This document shows positions 53,143 through 63,350 of a DNA stretch of 64,000 nt, piece by piece. Source of the DNA: Solirubrobacter sp963736505. GTDB taxonomy: Bacteria > Actinomycetota > Thermoleophilia > Solirubrobacterales > Solirubrobacteraceae. The notes beneath the pieces are model-generated. The model searched no databases and had not been told where the DNA came from. It saw nothing but the letters and a program-made list of their open reading frames with translations. The stretch spans positions 372,001 through 436,000 of the forward strand of contig CAVTOZ010000001.1 in assembly GCA_963736505.1 (NCBI GenBank), written 5' to 3'. How positions within the stretch are numbered: position 1 is the stretch's first letter; the number at the start of each line of letters is the position of its first letter. Made by a program: the position numbers and the translations under genes.

Positions 53143-54285
53143 GTGAACCTGCGCGACATGCCCGTGCTCGGCCCCACCGGACCCCCGGTGGCGCTGCGCG
53201 TGTTCGGCGGCGTCGCCATGGCGGTCGTGATCGTGTCGATCCTCACGACCGACCCGAAGCCCGGCTTCCACGGCGACGGGCACGCCGTCATCCTCGGGCT
53301 GACGCTGTTCTGCGCGGGCGTCCTGCTCGGCGCGCGGCGCAAGGAGCTGCGCCCCGGCGAGCGCTTCGCGGGCGTGCTGATGATCGGCGCCGCGAGCTGC
53401 ATCCTCGCCGCCGTCCAGCCCGAGGGCGCCGGCTATGCGGGCATCTACTGGGTCGCCGTGATCGCCGGCATGCGGCTGTACCAGCCGGCGTCGTGGATCG
53501 CCGCGGGAGGATCGCTGGTGGCGCTCGCGATCGTCGTCGCGACGACCAACGACCACCCGGGCCTGACGGTGCCGGGGCTGTTCTTCTCCGTCGTCCCGTG
53601 GTTTCTCATCACCCGCCTCATCCGCCGGCTCAACGACCGCCGGATCGACGCCGAGGAGCTCGTCGAGGAGCTGCGCGAGACGCGCGCCGCGCACGCGGAG
53701 TCGGCGGCGATGAACGAGCGCGCCCGCGTCGCGCGCGACATGCACGACGTGCTCGCGCACTCGCTGTCGGCGCTCGCGCTGCAGCTGGAGGGGACGCGGC
53801 TGCTCGCGCGCGACCGCGGCGCCGATCCTGAGGTGATCGCCGGGCTCGAGCACGCGCACCGGCTCGCGGCCGGCGGGCTGACCGAGGCGCGCCAGGCGAT
53901 CGCGGCGCTGCGCGGCGACGAGCTGCCCGGCCCGGACCGGCTGAAGGACCTCGCCGAGGCGTTCGGCCCGGCCGCGTCGCTGACCGTGATCGGGACGCCG
54001 CGCGAGACCTCCTCCGAGGCGGCCCTCGCGCTCTACCGCACCGCCCAGGAGGCGCTCACCAACGTGCGCAAGCACAGCGCGGCCGACCGGGTGGAGATCC
54101 GGCTCGAGTACGCGGCCGGCGGGACCACGCTGCGCGTGCAGGATCACGGGCCGGGCGCGCCGATCATGGTCGGCGCCGGCGGCTACGGGCTGACCGGGAT
54201 GCGCGAGCGCGCCGAGCTGCTCGGCGGGCGGCTGGAGGCCGAGCCGACCGAGGACGGGTTCAAGGTGGAGCTATGGCTGCCCTGA
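53143..54285 (+). CDS. Two-component sensor histidine kinase (NarL/DesK type)
   Basis: A 380-residue sensor. The N-terminal half has about four or five membrane helices and no large external domain. Then come the HisKA_3 motif RVARDMHDVLAHSLSALALQ with the phosphoacceptor histidine near residue 200, and an ATPase domain with TAQEALTNVRKHSAADRVEI and GGYGLTGMRERAELLGG. GTG at 53143 is chosen because TACCGT stands seven bases before it; a GTG at 53134 overlaps that box. It phosphorylates the response regulator that follows, and probably senses membrane or drug stress affecting the divergent ABC exporter. Confidence 0.9.
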   Translation: MNLRDMPVLGPTGPPVALRVFGGVAMAVVIVSILTTDPKPGFHGDGHAVILGLTLFCAGVLLGARRKELRPGERFAGVLMIGAASCILAAVQPEGAGYAGIYWVAVIAGMRLYQPASWIAAGGSLVALAIVVATTNDHPGLTVPGLFFSVVPWFLITRLIRRLNDRRIDAEELVEELRETRAAHAESAAMNERARVARDMHDVLAHSLSALALQLEGTRLLARDRGADPEVIAGLEHAHRLAAGGLTEARQAIAALRGDELPGPDRLKDLAEAFGPAASLTVIGTPRETSSEAALALYRTAQEALTNVRKHSAADRVEIRLEYAAGGTTLRVQDHGPGAPIMVGAGGYGLTGMRERAELLGGRLEAEPTEDGFKVELWLP

Positions 54286-54938
54286 GGGTCCTGCTCGCCG
54301 ACGACCAGCGCGTCGTGCGCGAGGGCCTGGGCACGCTGCTCTCCCTGCTCGACGGCGTCGAGCTCGTCGGCACCGCCGCCGACGGCGAGGAGGCGGTCCG
54401 GCTCGCCGCCGAGTACGACCCCGACATCGTGCTGATGGACCTGCGGATGCCGCGGATGGACGGGATCGAGGCGATCCGCCGGCTCGCCGAGCGCGGCGAG
54501 CGCCCGCGCGCGATCGCGCTCACCACCTACGCCGACGACGCCTCCGTGCTCGGCGCCCTGCGCGCCGGCGCGCGCGGCTACCTGACCAAGGACGCCGGCG
54601 CCGAGGAGATCCGCGCCGCGATGGAGGCGGTCGCGCGCGGCGACGCGGCGCTGGACCCTGCCGTCCAGCACCACGTCGTCGCCGCCCTCTCGACCCCCTC
54701 GGAAACCTCTGCCCCCACCGTCCTGCCCGACGACCTGACCCCGCGCGAGGCGGAGGTCCTCGGCCTGATCGCCGAGGGCCTCACCAACGCGGAGATCGCG
54801 GAGCGCCTGGTGGTCAGCGCGGCCACCGTCAAGAGCCACGTGAACCACATCTTCGCCAAGATCGGCGCCCGCGATCGGGCTCAGGCCGTGGTCTATGCGT
54901 TCGCCAACGGCCTCACGGAGTCGTCGTCGACAGGGTGA
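54273..54938 (+). CDS. NarL/FixJ-type response regulator
   Basis: A 221-residue response regulator. The receiver has the acidic pair D10-D11, the phosphoacceptor D56 (DIVLMDLRMPRMDG), and a threonine and lysine in TTYADD and YLTKDAG. The output domain is a LuxR helix-turn-helix: LTPREAEVLGLIAEGLTNAE, RLVVSAATVKSHVNHIFAKI. It overlaps the kinase gene by 13 bases. The likely target is the divergent ABC-2 exporter pair, an arrangement often seen in actinobacteria. Confidence 0.92.
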   Translation: MAALRVLLADDQRVVREGLGTLLSLLDGVELVGTAADGEEAVRLAAEYDPDIVLMDLRMPRMDGIEAIRRLAERGERPRAIALTTYADDASVLGALRAGARGYLTKDAGAEEIRAAMEAVARGDAALDPAVQHHVVAALSTPSETSAPTVLPDDLTPREAEVLGLIAEGLTNAEIAERLVVSAATVKSHVNHIFAKIGARDRAQAVVYAFANGLTESSSTG

Positions 54939-57159
54939 ACGTCAGCGTCTTCGAGTAGCTGCCGGTGCGCAGCGCGTCGTTGACGCCGATCGACTGGCGG
55001 AACGAGATCGTCACCGGGTCGTGGCTCGCCGGCGTCGTGTAGGTCAGCACCGTCCCGCCGACCAGCGACAAGGCGCCGCCGGTCCCGAGCGGGCTCGACG
55101 CCTTCACCAGCAGCGCCTGCGGGAGCGAGAACGCGCCGTTGACGAGGTGGCCCGTGGCCGTCGCCGACGGATCGGCCACGCTCAGCGCGGCGTCGCCGGC
55201 CGAGGAGACCACGTCCGCCGTCATGTTCGCGTCGTAGTCCTTGGCCAGGCCGGGCGTGAACGCGCCGAACGCGACCGGCGCGCCGAGCGTGAGCCCCAGC
55301 GTCGCCGCGACCGTTCCGCCGACCGTCCCGACCTCGCTCTTCTCGGGGTCGATGTAGTTGGCGATGAAGCGCTTCGGCGTGCCGTAGTTGCCGGCCGAGT
55401 CGATCGCGCGGTACTCGATCACGTGGCGGCCGTAGGCGAGCTTGCCGTAGTTGAGCGCGTCGATGTCGGTGCCGGTGACGGAGAACTGGAACGGCGCGTT
55501 GGCGTCGGTCGGCCAGCCGTAGAAGTTCTGCCAGCCGTCGCCGTCGACGCGGAACTCGGGCACGACGTAGCCGGGGTCCTCGTCGGTCGCGGTCAGCTTC
55601 ATGCTGAACGGGCCCTCGAAGATGTACTCCGGCACGTCGGCCCCGGGCTGGCTCAGCGTCGCGCGCGGCGTCGAGACCGTGTAGCTGGTCGTCGGCGGCG
55701 TCGCGTCGACCGTCCACGTGCGCGTGTCGTCGCCGGTCTTGGCGACGAGCGTGTGCGAGCCGGGCGCGATCGTCAGGTTCGACAGGCGCAGGTTGCGGCT
55801 GTTGACCGGGTTCGCGACGGGGTTGCCGTCGAGCGTCCAGGTGACCGCGGGAGCGGGGCCGGACGGGTGCGTGATCTCGACGTAGACGACGTCGTTGCGG
55901 CCGACCGCCGTGGCCGTCGAGGTCGAGTTGGTGAACGAGGCCGTCGCCGCGACCGGGCCGTTGACGCCGTCCTTGATCGTCCAGGTCAGCTTCTGCGTCA
56001 GGCCCGTGCCGTTGCGGATCGCGGGATCGCGCACGAACGTGGTGGGGTCGACGACGGTCGCCGTCAGCGCGTGCGTGGTGCCCGCGGCGAGGTTCAGCGT
56101 CGAGAGGTCGAGCGAGCGCGCGTTGTCCGTGTTCGGCACGTTGACGCCGTCGATCGCCCAGGTGACGTCGAGCTCGTGGTCGACCGGGTGCTGGGTCTCG
56201 ACCCACACCGTGTCGGTGCGGCCGGGCTGGGTCGTCGTCGGCGTCGAGGCGTCGACGAGCTTGACCTTGGCCGCGATCTTCTGCGTCATGACCTCGCGGC
56301 TGACCTGGTCGTAGTAGTAGCCCAGCGTCTTCATGATCGAGTGCTGGCTCGGGCGCCAGATGCACTTGTCGAAGTACATGCCGCCCTCGTAGCGGCCGAT
56401 CAGGCCGCCGGCCTCGCTCGGCTCGCCGATCCAGCGCCACCACTTCTTCTGCTGCGCGAGCATCTGGTCGATCGTCAGCAGCGTGTGGTGCACGGAGCTG
56501 GGCTCGCCGCCGGTGTAGCAGCCGCCGAGCATCCCGCGCGTGTAGTAGTCGTACTCGTCCTGCAGGCCGCCGAGCGAGTGCCCGATCTCGTGCGGCGCGA
56601 TCAGGGCCGACATCGAGTTGCCGCCGGTCGAGGTCGCGGCCGCGCCGCCGGAGCCGCCGTAGGTGTTGGAGTTGGTGATCGCGAGCCGCTGGCTGACGCC
56701 CGGCGCGAGCGCCGCGTACATGTTCAGCTTGGAGTTGTTGACCGTCACCAGGCGCTGGACGCTGGACGCGCTGCAGCCGCCCCAGAACGCGCCGCCGAGC
56801 GGCGTGACCTTGCGCGGCGAGGTCAGGTTCGGGTCGCAGCTGATGCCCGAGTCCTGCGAGATCACCTTGACCGCGTAGACGTTGATGTAGGAGCGGTACG
56901 TCTTGTACGGCTCGATGCTCCACATGATGTTCAGCTGCTTGTCGACCTGCGACATGAACTTGTCCTGCTCGTCGGCGGTGTAGCCGTCGCCGACGATCAC
57001 GAGGTCGAAGCGGTTCGCGGGCGGCCCGGTGACCTGCAGCGGCACCATCGTCGCGCTGCCCACGCCGCTGGCGGGGATCTGCGCCCGCGCCGGGCCGGCG
57101 GCGACCGCCATAGCGATGAGCGGCGCCAACCCCAGCGCCATCCTGGCAACCCTACGCAT
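54913..57159 (-). CDS. Secreted M64-family metallopeptidase (IgA-peptidase-like)
   Basis: A 748-residue exported protein. Signal peptide 1-26 ends in AGPARA. The catalytic domain (about 50-310) carries the zinc motif HEIGH at 190-194 in APHEIGHSLGGLQDEYD, which is diagnostic of peptidase family M64. Two or more Ig-like domains follow (VTWAIDGVNVPNTDNARSLD, VTWTLDGNPVANPVNSRNLR), and the final ~110 residues form a beta-rich domain with ADVVSSAGDAALSVADPSAT and SFRQSIGVNDALRTGSYSKT. It would cleave proteins outside the cell. GAGGGGGG acts as ribosome-binding site. The end overlaps the response regulator gene by 26 bases. Confidence 0.9.
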   Translation of the reverse strand: MRRVARMALGLAPLIAMAVAAGPARAQIPASGVGSATMVPLQVTGPPANRFDLVIVGDGYTADEQDKFMSQVDKQLNIMWSIEPYKTYRSYINVYAVKVISQDSGISCDPNLTSPRKVTPLGGAFWGGCSASSVQRLVTVNNSKLNMYAALAPGVSQRLAITNSNTYGGSGGAAATSTGGNSMSALIAPHEIGHSLGGLQDEYDYYTRGMLGGCYTGGEPSSVHHTLLTIDQMLAQQKKWWRWIGEPSEAGGLIGRYEGGMYFDKCIWRPSQHSIMKTLGYYYDQVSREVMTQKIAAKVKLVDASTPTTTQPGRTDTVWVETQHPVDHELDVTWAIDGVNVPNTDNARSLDLSTLNLAAGTTHALTATVVDPTTFVRDPAIRNGTGLTQKLTWTIKDGVNGPVAATASFTNSTSTATAVGRNDVVYVEITHPSGPAPAVTWTLDGNPVANPVNSRNLRLSNLTIAPGSHTLVAKTGDDTRTWTVDATPPTTSYTVSTPRATLSQPGADVPEYIFEGPFSMKLTATDEDPGYVVPEFRVDGDGWQNFYGWPTDANAPFQFSVTGTDIDALNYGKLAYGRHVIEYRAIDSAGNYGTPKRFIANYIDPEKSEVGTVGGTVAATLGLTLGAPVAFGAFTPGLAKDYDANMTADVVSSAGDAALSVADPSATATGHLVNGAFSLPQALLVKASSPLGTGGALSLVGGTVLTYTTPASHDPVTISFRQSIGVNDALRTGSYSKTLTFTLSTTTP

Positions 57160-57244
57160 GCACAGACCCCCCTCAGGATCCCGGTGGAACGCCGGAGCCT
57201 ATGGGTCCGCGGGCCTGATCTCTTCGATCACCTGTCGGAACGAC

Positions 57245-57703
57245 TCAGTACGGGTGACGCGTCGGATTCGCCGCCCAGGCGGCGAACGGCGCCTCGCCCT
57301 CGTCGGGCAGGTGCTGGGAGCACGGGATCGTGCGCGCGTGGTGCTCGGCCGCGACCTCCGCGTAGATCGCGGCGTCGTCGAAGCCGGCGCGCGCGGCCGC
57401 GTGGCGGTCGGCGGCGAAGACGATCGCGTCCACGCGCGCCCACCAGGCGGCGGCGAGGCACATCGGGCACGGCTCCGTGCTCGTGTAGAGCAGGCAGCCC
57501 GAGAGGTCGTGCGTGCCGAGCGCCTCGGCGGCGCGCCGGATCGCGACGATCTCGGCGTGCGCGGTCGGATCGCCGGACGCGGTCACCCGGTTGGTGCCGA
57601 TCGAGACCTCGACGTCGCCGCGCGCGACGACGGCGCCGAACGGGCCGCCGTCGGTGCCCGCGGACTCCACGGCGAGCGCGATCGCCCTGCGCAGCAGCAG
57701 CAT
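57245..57703 (-). CDS. Nucleoside/guanine deaminase (CDA fold)
   Basis: A 152-residue zinc deaminase. The two zinc motifs are intact: HAEIVAIRRAA with the catalytic glutamate, and TEPCPMCLAAAWWARVD. GPFGAVVARGDVEVSIGTNR at the start and TIPCSQHLPDEGEAPFAAW at the end place it nearer to guanine deaminase (GuaD) than to TadA. It would convert guanine to xanthine, or act on another base. Its ATG shares one base with the stop of the LysR gene (TGATG), so they form one unit. Confidence 0.87.
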   Translation of the reverse strand: MLLLRRAIALAVESAGTDGGPFGAVVARGDVEVSIGTNRVTASGDPTAHAEIVAIRRAAEALGTHDLSGCLLYTSTEPCPMCLAAAWWARVDAIVFAADRHAAARAGFDDAAIYAEVAAEHHARTIPCSQHLPDEGEAPFAAWAANPTRHPY

Positions 57704-58632
57704 CAGCCGACGAGCTGGAGCTGCGGCCGCCGCGTCTCGTAGCGGGCGGCGACGTCGCGCAGGCAGTCGAGCATGGCCTGCGTCGCGGGCGAGCGGTGCG
57801 CGCCGGCGGGCGTCGCGGCGTAGATCTCGCGCACCGGCGTCTCGCGCCCGAGCGGGCGCACGACGATGTCGTCGCGGATGCTCGTCAGGCCGAGCTCGGC
57901 GATCAGCGACACGCCGACGCCGGCGGCGACGAAGCCCTGGATCGCCGTGTAGTCGTCGGTCTGGAACGCGATCCGCGGCTCGAAGCCGGCGACCGCGCAG
58001 GCGCGGTTGATCAGCCGGTTGCACTCGCAGTCGGTGTTGCCGGCGATCCACGCGTCGTCGGCGAAGTCGGCGATGCGCGTGTTGCGCTTGTGCGCGAGCG
58101 GGTGGTCGGCCGCCATCACGAGGAACATCGGGTCGCTGACGAGGTGCATGCGCGCGATCCCGTCGACCTCGTCGCGCACGCGCGAGTCGAAGCCGAGCGC
58201 GAGGTCGAGCTCGCCGCTCTTGAGCAGCGGCATCATGTCCTCCGGCTCGCCCATGATCATCGACAGCTCGACGCCGGGGTGCAGCGCGCGGAACGCGGCG
58301 ATCGCGAGCGGCATCAGCGTCGCGGCGGCCGACTCGAAGGAGGCCAGCCGGAGCCGCCCGCCACGCAGGCCGGCGATCGCCTCCAGCTCCGCCTCGGCCT
58401 CGGCCAGGCGCGCGAGGATCGCCTCCGCGTGGCGCACGAGCGCCTCGCCGGCCTCCGTCAGGCGCACGCCGCGCGCGTTGCGCTGTACGAGCGTGGTGCC
58501 GGTCTCGCGCTCGAGCGCGGCGATCTGCTGGGAGATCGCCGACTGGGTGAACGAGAGGGCTTCGGCGGCGGCGGAGAAGGAGCCGCGGACGGCGACTTCG
58601 CGCAGGACGCGCATGCGGCGGACGTCGAGCAT
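57703..58632 (-). CDS. LysR-family transcriptional regulator
   Basis: A 309-residue LysR protein. The N-terminal helix-turn-helix is clear: VRGSFSAAAEALSFTQSAIS, QQIAALERETGTTLVQRNAR. The effector domain has LRLASFESAAATLMPLAIAA and the hinge strands typical of the family. TAAGAT is six bases before the ATG, suggesting a leaderless mRNA. It may control the deaminase coded immediately downstream, or the divergent small gene and EamA exporter. Confidence 0.9.
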   Translation of the reverse strand: MLDVRRMRVLREVAVRGSFSAAAEALSFTQSAISQQIAALERETGTTLVQRNARGVRLTEAGEALVRHAEAILARLAEAEAELEAIAGLRGGRLRLASFESAAATLMPLAIAAFRALHPGVELSMIMGEPEDMMPLLKSGELDLALGFDSRVRDEVDGIARMHLVSDPMFLVMAADHPLAHKRNTRIADFADDAWIAGNTDCECNRLINRACAVAGFEPRIAFQTDDYTAIQGFVAAGVGVSLIAELGLTSIRDDIVVRPLGRETPVREIYAATPAGAHRSPATQAMLDCLRDVAARYETRRPQLQLVG

Positions 58633-58760
58633 CAGTCGATCTTATAGGACCAGGCGCAAAACGTCATTTGTGCTACTGCGGCTCAACGCCGATCATGTTG
58701 CATACAAGCAAGCCTCCGACCGGGAACACCACCAGCCGCTCGGGCGTCGAAAGGAACATC

Positions 58761-59018
58761 ATGGCCGCTCTCCAGAACCTCGCTCCTACAGTCCTGATCC
58801 GCGCCGCGCGAGGCTCCGACGGGCCTGCGCTCCGGCGCCTCGCCGAGCTCGACTCGCGCCCGCTCCCCCAGGGCGAGCTGCTCGTGGCCGAGGCCGACGA
58901 CGAGGTCGTCGCCGCCCTGTCCGTGAACACCGGCGCCAAGGTCTCGGACCCGTTCCGCCGCACCGCCGACCTCGTCGACCTGCTCGCCTACCGCGCGCGC
59001 CGCCTCAACGCCGCGTGA
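58761..59018 (+). CDS. Small GNAT-like protein without acetyl-CoA site
   Basis: An 85-residue protein: VLIRAARGSDGPALRRLAEL, SRPLPQGELLVAEADDEVVA, then DPFRRTADLVDLLAYRARRL. This is the first third of a GNAT fold, followed directly by a short ending, with no acetyl-CoA loop. Similar small proteins are common in actinobacteria; they may bind rather than transfer. An AAGGA ribosome-binding site lies seven bases before the ATG. Its stop overlaps the exporter's GTG (GTGA), so the two are co-translated. Confidence 0.68.
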   Translation: MAALQNLAPTVLIRAARGSDGPALRRLAELDSRPLPQGELLVAEADDEVVAALSVNTGAKVSDPFRRTADLVDLLAYRARRLNAA

Positions 59019-59962
59019 GCGCCGTCGAGGCTCCCGCCGGGCCCGTCCCTGCCCTGGTGGGAGCCTCGTCGCTGCGCGTCTGGACGAACCTCTGGATCGT
59101 CTACATCGTCTGGGGCTCGACGTACCTCGCCATCGCGCTGATGGTCGAGACGATGCCGCCGCTGCTGTCCGCGGGCGTGCGCTTCGTCGTCGTCGGGCTC
59201 GTCCTGCTGCCGTTCCTGGCCTTCAAGCGCGGCCTGTCGGCGCTGAAGCCGACGCGCTCGCAACTGCTCTCGGCCGCCTTCGTCGGCCTGATGCTGCCGG
59301 GCGCGAACGCCGTCATCAGCGTCGCCGAGGTGCACGTCCCCTCCGGCCTGGCCGCGCTGCTGGTCGCCTCGATCCCGCTGTGGGTGATCCTGCTGCGCGT
59401 GCTCGCGCGCGACCAGGTCACCGCGCGCAGCCTCGCCGCCGTGCTGCTCGGCTTCGCCGGCGTCGCGCTCGTCGTCAAGCCCGAGGGCGGCGCGAGCATC
59501 ATCGGCCCGCTCGCGTGCATCGGCGCCGCGCTGATGTGGGCGGTCGGCTCGTTCGCCTCGCCCCGCATCGACCTCCCGCGCGACCCGATCGCGTCGGTCG
59601 CGTGGCAGAGCCTGCTCGGCGGGATCGCCGTGACCGCCGCCGGGCTGGTGGCCGGCGAGGCCTCGGACATCCACCCGTCGCACTGGTCGACGCGGTCGCT
59701 GCTCGGGCTCGCGTACCTGATCACGTTCGGCTCGCTGCTCGCCTACAGCGCGTACGCGTGGCTGCTGCAGAACGCGCCGATCTCGAAGGTCTCGACGTAC
59801 GCGTACGTGAACCCGGTCGTCGCGATCGCGCTCGGCTGGCTGGTCAACGACGAGTCGATCTCGCCGCTGACGCTCGCGGGCGCCGGAATCATCGTGGCCT
59901 CGGTCGCGCTCGTGATCCGCATAGAGTCCAGACCCCGTGCGGATCGGAATCCAGCTTCCTGA
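59015..59962 (+). CDS. EamA/DMT-family exporter
   Basis: A 315-residue protein with ten membrane helices arranged as two EamA repeats. IVYIVWGSTYLAIALMVETM and PPLLSAGVRFVVVGLVLLPF open the first repeat; AYAWLLQNAPISKVSTYAYVNPVVAIALG closes the second (motif split here only for description). RhaT/EamA carriers export amino acids, purines or other metabolites. GTG at 59015 overlaps the previous gene. The last 26 bases overlap the LLM gene on the same strand. Confidence 0.88.
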   Translation: MSAVEAPAGPVPALVGASSLRVWTNLWIVYIVWGSTYLAIALMVETMPPLLSAGVRFVVVGLVLLPFLAFKRGLSALKPTRSQLLSAAFVGLMLPGANAVISVAEVHVPSGLAALLVASIPLWVILLRVLARDQVTARSLAAVLLGFAGVALVVKPEGGASIIGPLACIGAALMWAVGSFASPRIDLPRDPIASVAWQSLLGGIAVTAAGLVAGEASDIHPSHWSTRSLLGLAYLITFGSLLAYSAYAWLLQNAPISKVSTYAYVNPVVAIALGWLVNDESISPLTLAGAGIIVASVALVIRIESRPRADRNPAS

Positions 59963-60794
59963 GGTCGAGCGCGAGGTGCGCTGGCCGGAGTACCTCGCCA
60001 TCGCCCGCGCCGCCGAGGAGTGCGGCTTCGACTCGATCTGGGTCGGCGACCACCTGCTCTACGACGATCCGGAGCGCGGGCCGTGGGAGGCGTGGACGCT
60101 GCTCGCCGCGCTCGCCGCGGCGACCGAGCGCGTCCGGCTCGGCCCGCTCGTCGCGTGCGCCGGCTTCCACCCGCCCGGCCTGCTGGCGAAGATGGCGGCG
60201 ACGATCGACGAGGTCAGCGGCGGGCGCTTCGTGCTCGGCCTCGGCGCCGGCTGGAACGAGCGCGAGTTCGCCGCGTACGGCATCCCGTACGACCGCCGCG
60301 TCGGCCGCTTCGAGGAGGCGTTCGCGATCGTCCGCGGCCTGCTCGAAGGCGAGCGCGTGACGCTCGACGGCCGCTTCCACCAGGCCGACGACGCCGTGCT
60401 CGTCCCCCGCCCGCAGCGCCACGTGCCGCTGATGATCGGCTCCAACGGCCCGCGCATGCTCTCGATCGCGCTCCCGCACGCGACCTGGTGGAACACGTGG
60501 TTCGAGGACTACGGCAACACGCCCGAGGGCTTCGCCGCGCTCAACGCCCGCATCTCCGAGGCCGCCGAGCGGGCCGGGCGCGACCCGGCCGAGATCCTGC
60601 GCAGCGCGTGCGCGCACGTCGTCGTCGACCCGGCGAACCCGGAGCGCGAGCTCGAGGTGCCGCCCGTCGCGCTCGACGGCATCGCCGCGCACGTCCGCGC
60701 GCTGGGCGATGCCGGCGCGGACGAGGTCATCCTCGTGGTGGGGCCGATCGACGAGGCCTCGGTGCGCGCGCTCGGCGCCGAGCTAGCCGCGTAG
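59937..60794 (+). CDS. LLM-class (F420-type) oxidoreductase
   Basis: A 285-residue luciferase-like TIM barrel: RIGIQLPEVEREVRWPEYLA, AEECGFDSIWVGDHLLYDDP, RVRLGPLVACAGFHPPGLLA, VLGLGAGWNEREFAAYG and RPQRHVPLMIGSNGPRML. These are the standard F420-dependent LLM blocks (TIGR03560-like). It probably reduces or oxidises an organic substrate with coenzyme F420. GTG at 59937 lies 26 bases inside the EamA gene. Its end overlaps the convergent lipoprotein gene by 12 bases. Confidence 0.87.
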   Translation: MRIGIQLPEVEREVRWPEYLAIARAAEECGFDSIWVGDHLLYDDPERGPWEAWTLLAALAAATERVRLGPLVACAGFHPPGLLAKMAATIDEVSGGRFVLGLGAGWNEREFAAYGIPYDRRVGRFEEAFAIVRGLLEGERVTLDGRFHQADDAVLVPRPQRHVPLMIGSNGPRMLSIALPHATWWNTWFEDYGNTPEGFAALNARISEAAERAGRDPAEILRSACAHVVVDPANPERELEVPPVALDGIAAHVRALGDAGADEVILVVGPIDEASVRALGAELAA

Positions 60795-61262
60795 CGTCGC
60801 GCGTGCGAGCGAGACCGCGAGCTTGCGGCCGCCGGCCTTGACGAACTTGACCGAGATCAGGCGCTTGCCGTCGGTGGTGAGCAGCTCGTGGTCGGCGGGG
60901 AACCAGTCCGCGCCCACGCCGAGCCCCCCGATCTGCTGGGGGGCCTTGGCCTTGGTGTGCGTCCACGCCGCGTTCTGGCCGCGCTCGACGGCGGCGCGAT
61001 TGAAGCGCACGAGCGCCTGCGGGTTGGTGTCCACCATCACCTCCGCGCGCACGTCCGGCGACTCGTAGACGCAGGTCGCGAAGCCGGGCGAGACGCCCGT
61101 CACGCGCGTGCGCGCGCCCGCGATCTGGGTGCGGGCCGCCTCGACGCACGGACCCGCGGCCGGCTTCTTCGCGGCGGCATGGTGCACCGCGGGCGACTGC
61201 GCGCCGCCGCAGCCCGCGAGCACCAGTGCCAGCGCGGCGCTACGCCGCCTGCGGCAGCCCAT
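60783..61262 (-). CDS. Lipoprotein of unknown function
   Basis: A 159-residue lipoprotein: GCRRRRSAALALVLAGCGGA has the lipobox LAGC. The mature part has two cysteines (AGPCVEAARTQ and FATCVYESPD) that could form a disulfide, and a compact beta-rich domain with HELLTTDGKRLISVKFVKAG. I do not recognise a family. ATG at 61262 is chosen; an ATG nine bases earlier is possible. Its start lies inside the end of the OppF-like gene, so it is probably co-transcribed with the peptide transporter. Confidence 0.65.
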   Translation of the reverse strand: MGCRRRRSAALALVLAGCGGAQSPAVHHAAAKKPAAGPCVEAARTQIAGARTRVTGVSPGFATCVYESPDVRAEVMVDTNPQALVRFNRAAVERGQNAAWTHTKAKAPQQIGGLGVGADWFPADHELLTTDGKRLISVKFVKAGGRKLAVSLARATLRG

Positions 61263-62309
61263 CCCCCGCATCCAGCGGGCTCGCGTCGGAGCGCTCGGCC
61301 ACCTTGATGTCCTCGGCCGTCACGTTCTGCGGGTGATGGCACGCGGCGAGGTGGCCGTTCGGGTAGCGCATGAGCGGCGGCTCGACCGTCTTGCAGACCT
61401 CCGTCGCGTGCGGGCAGCGCGTGTGGAAGCGGCAGCCCGGCGGCGGCGCGATCGGGCTCGGCGGCTCGCCCTCGACGACGGCGCGGTGGCGGCGCCGGTT
61501 CTCGCGCGGGTCGGGGATCGGGATCGCGCCCAGCAGGCCGATCGTGTACGGGTGGATCGGCTTGTCGTACAGCTCCTCGGCCGGCGAGACCTCGACGATC
61601 TTGCCCAGGTACATGACCGCGATCCGGTCGCTGACGTGGCGCACCACGGACAGGTCGTGCGCGACGAACACGTAGCTGAGCCCGAACTCGTCCTGCAGCT
61701 CCTCGAGCAGGTTCACGACCTGGGCCTGGATCGACACGTCCAGGGCCGAGACCGGCTCGTCGAGCAGGATCAGCTTCGGGTCCGCCGCCAGCGCGCGGGC
61801 GATGCCGATGCGCTGGCGCTGGCCGCCTGAGAACTCGTGCGGGAAGCGGTTCAGGTGCTCCGGGTTGAGGCCGACGCGCTTGAGCAGCGCACGCGCGCCC
61901 TCGTCGACCGAGCCCCGCTCGAGCCCGCGCAGGCGCAGCGGCCGCCCGACGATCTGGCCCACGCGCTTGCGCGGGTTCAGCGACGACTGCGGGTCCTGGA
62001 AGACCATCTGCAACTCGCGCCGCACCGGCGCCAGCTCGCGCCGGCCGGCGGTGGTGATGTCCCTGCCGCGGTAGTTGATCGCGCCGCCGGTGGGCTCGAG
62101 CAGCCGCATCAGCGTCCGGATCAGCGTCGACTTGCCGCAGCCCGACTCGCCCACGATGCCGAGCGTCTCGCCCTCTTGCAGCTCGAACGACACGTCGTCG
62201 ACGGCGTGGACATGCCCGACGCTGCGCTGGATCAGCAGGCCCGAGCGGATCGGGAACTTGACCTCGAGATGCGTGACCTGCAGCAGGGGCCCGTCGCCGT
62301 TGGTCGCGC

Positions 62310-62313
<4 letters not shown>
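61240..62313 (-). CDS. Oligopeptide/dipeptide ABC transporter ATPase (OppF/DppF-like)
   Basis: A 357-residue ATPase of the peptide/nickel uptake family. Walker A GESGCGKST, Q-loop MVFQDPQSSLNP, signature FSGGQRQRIG and Walker B LILLDEPVSALD are intact; the C-terminal oligopeptide-transporter region has GCRFHTRCPHATEVC with cysteines that may bind an iron-sulphur cluster. GTG at 62313 overlaps the OppD stop (GTGA). It powers import of peptides with the partner ATPase. Confidence 0.92.
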
Positions 62314-63346
<1,033 letters not shown>

Positions 63347-63350
<4 letters not shown>

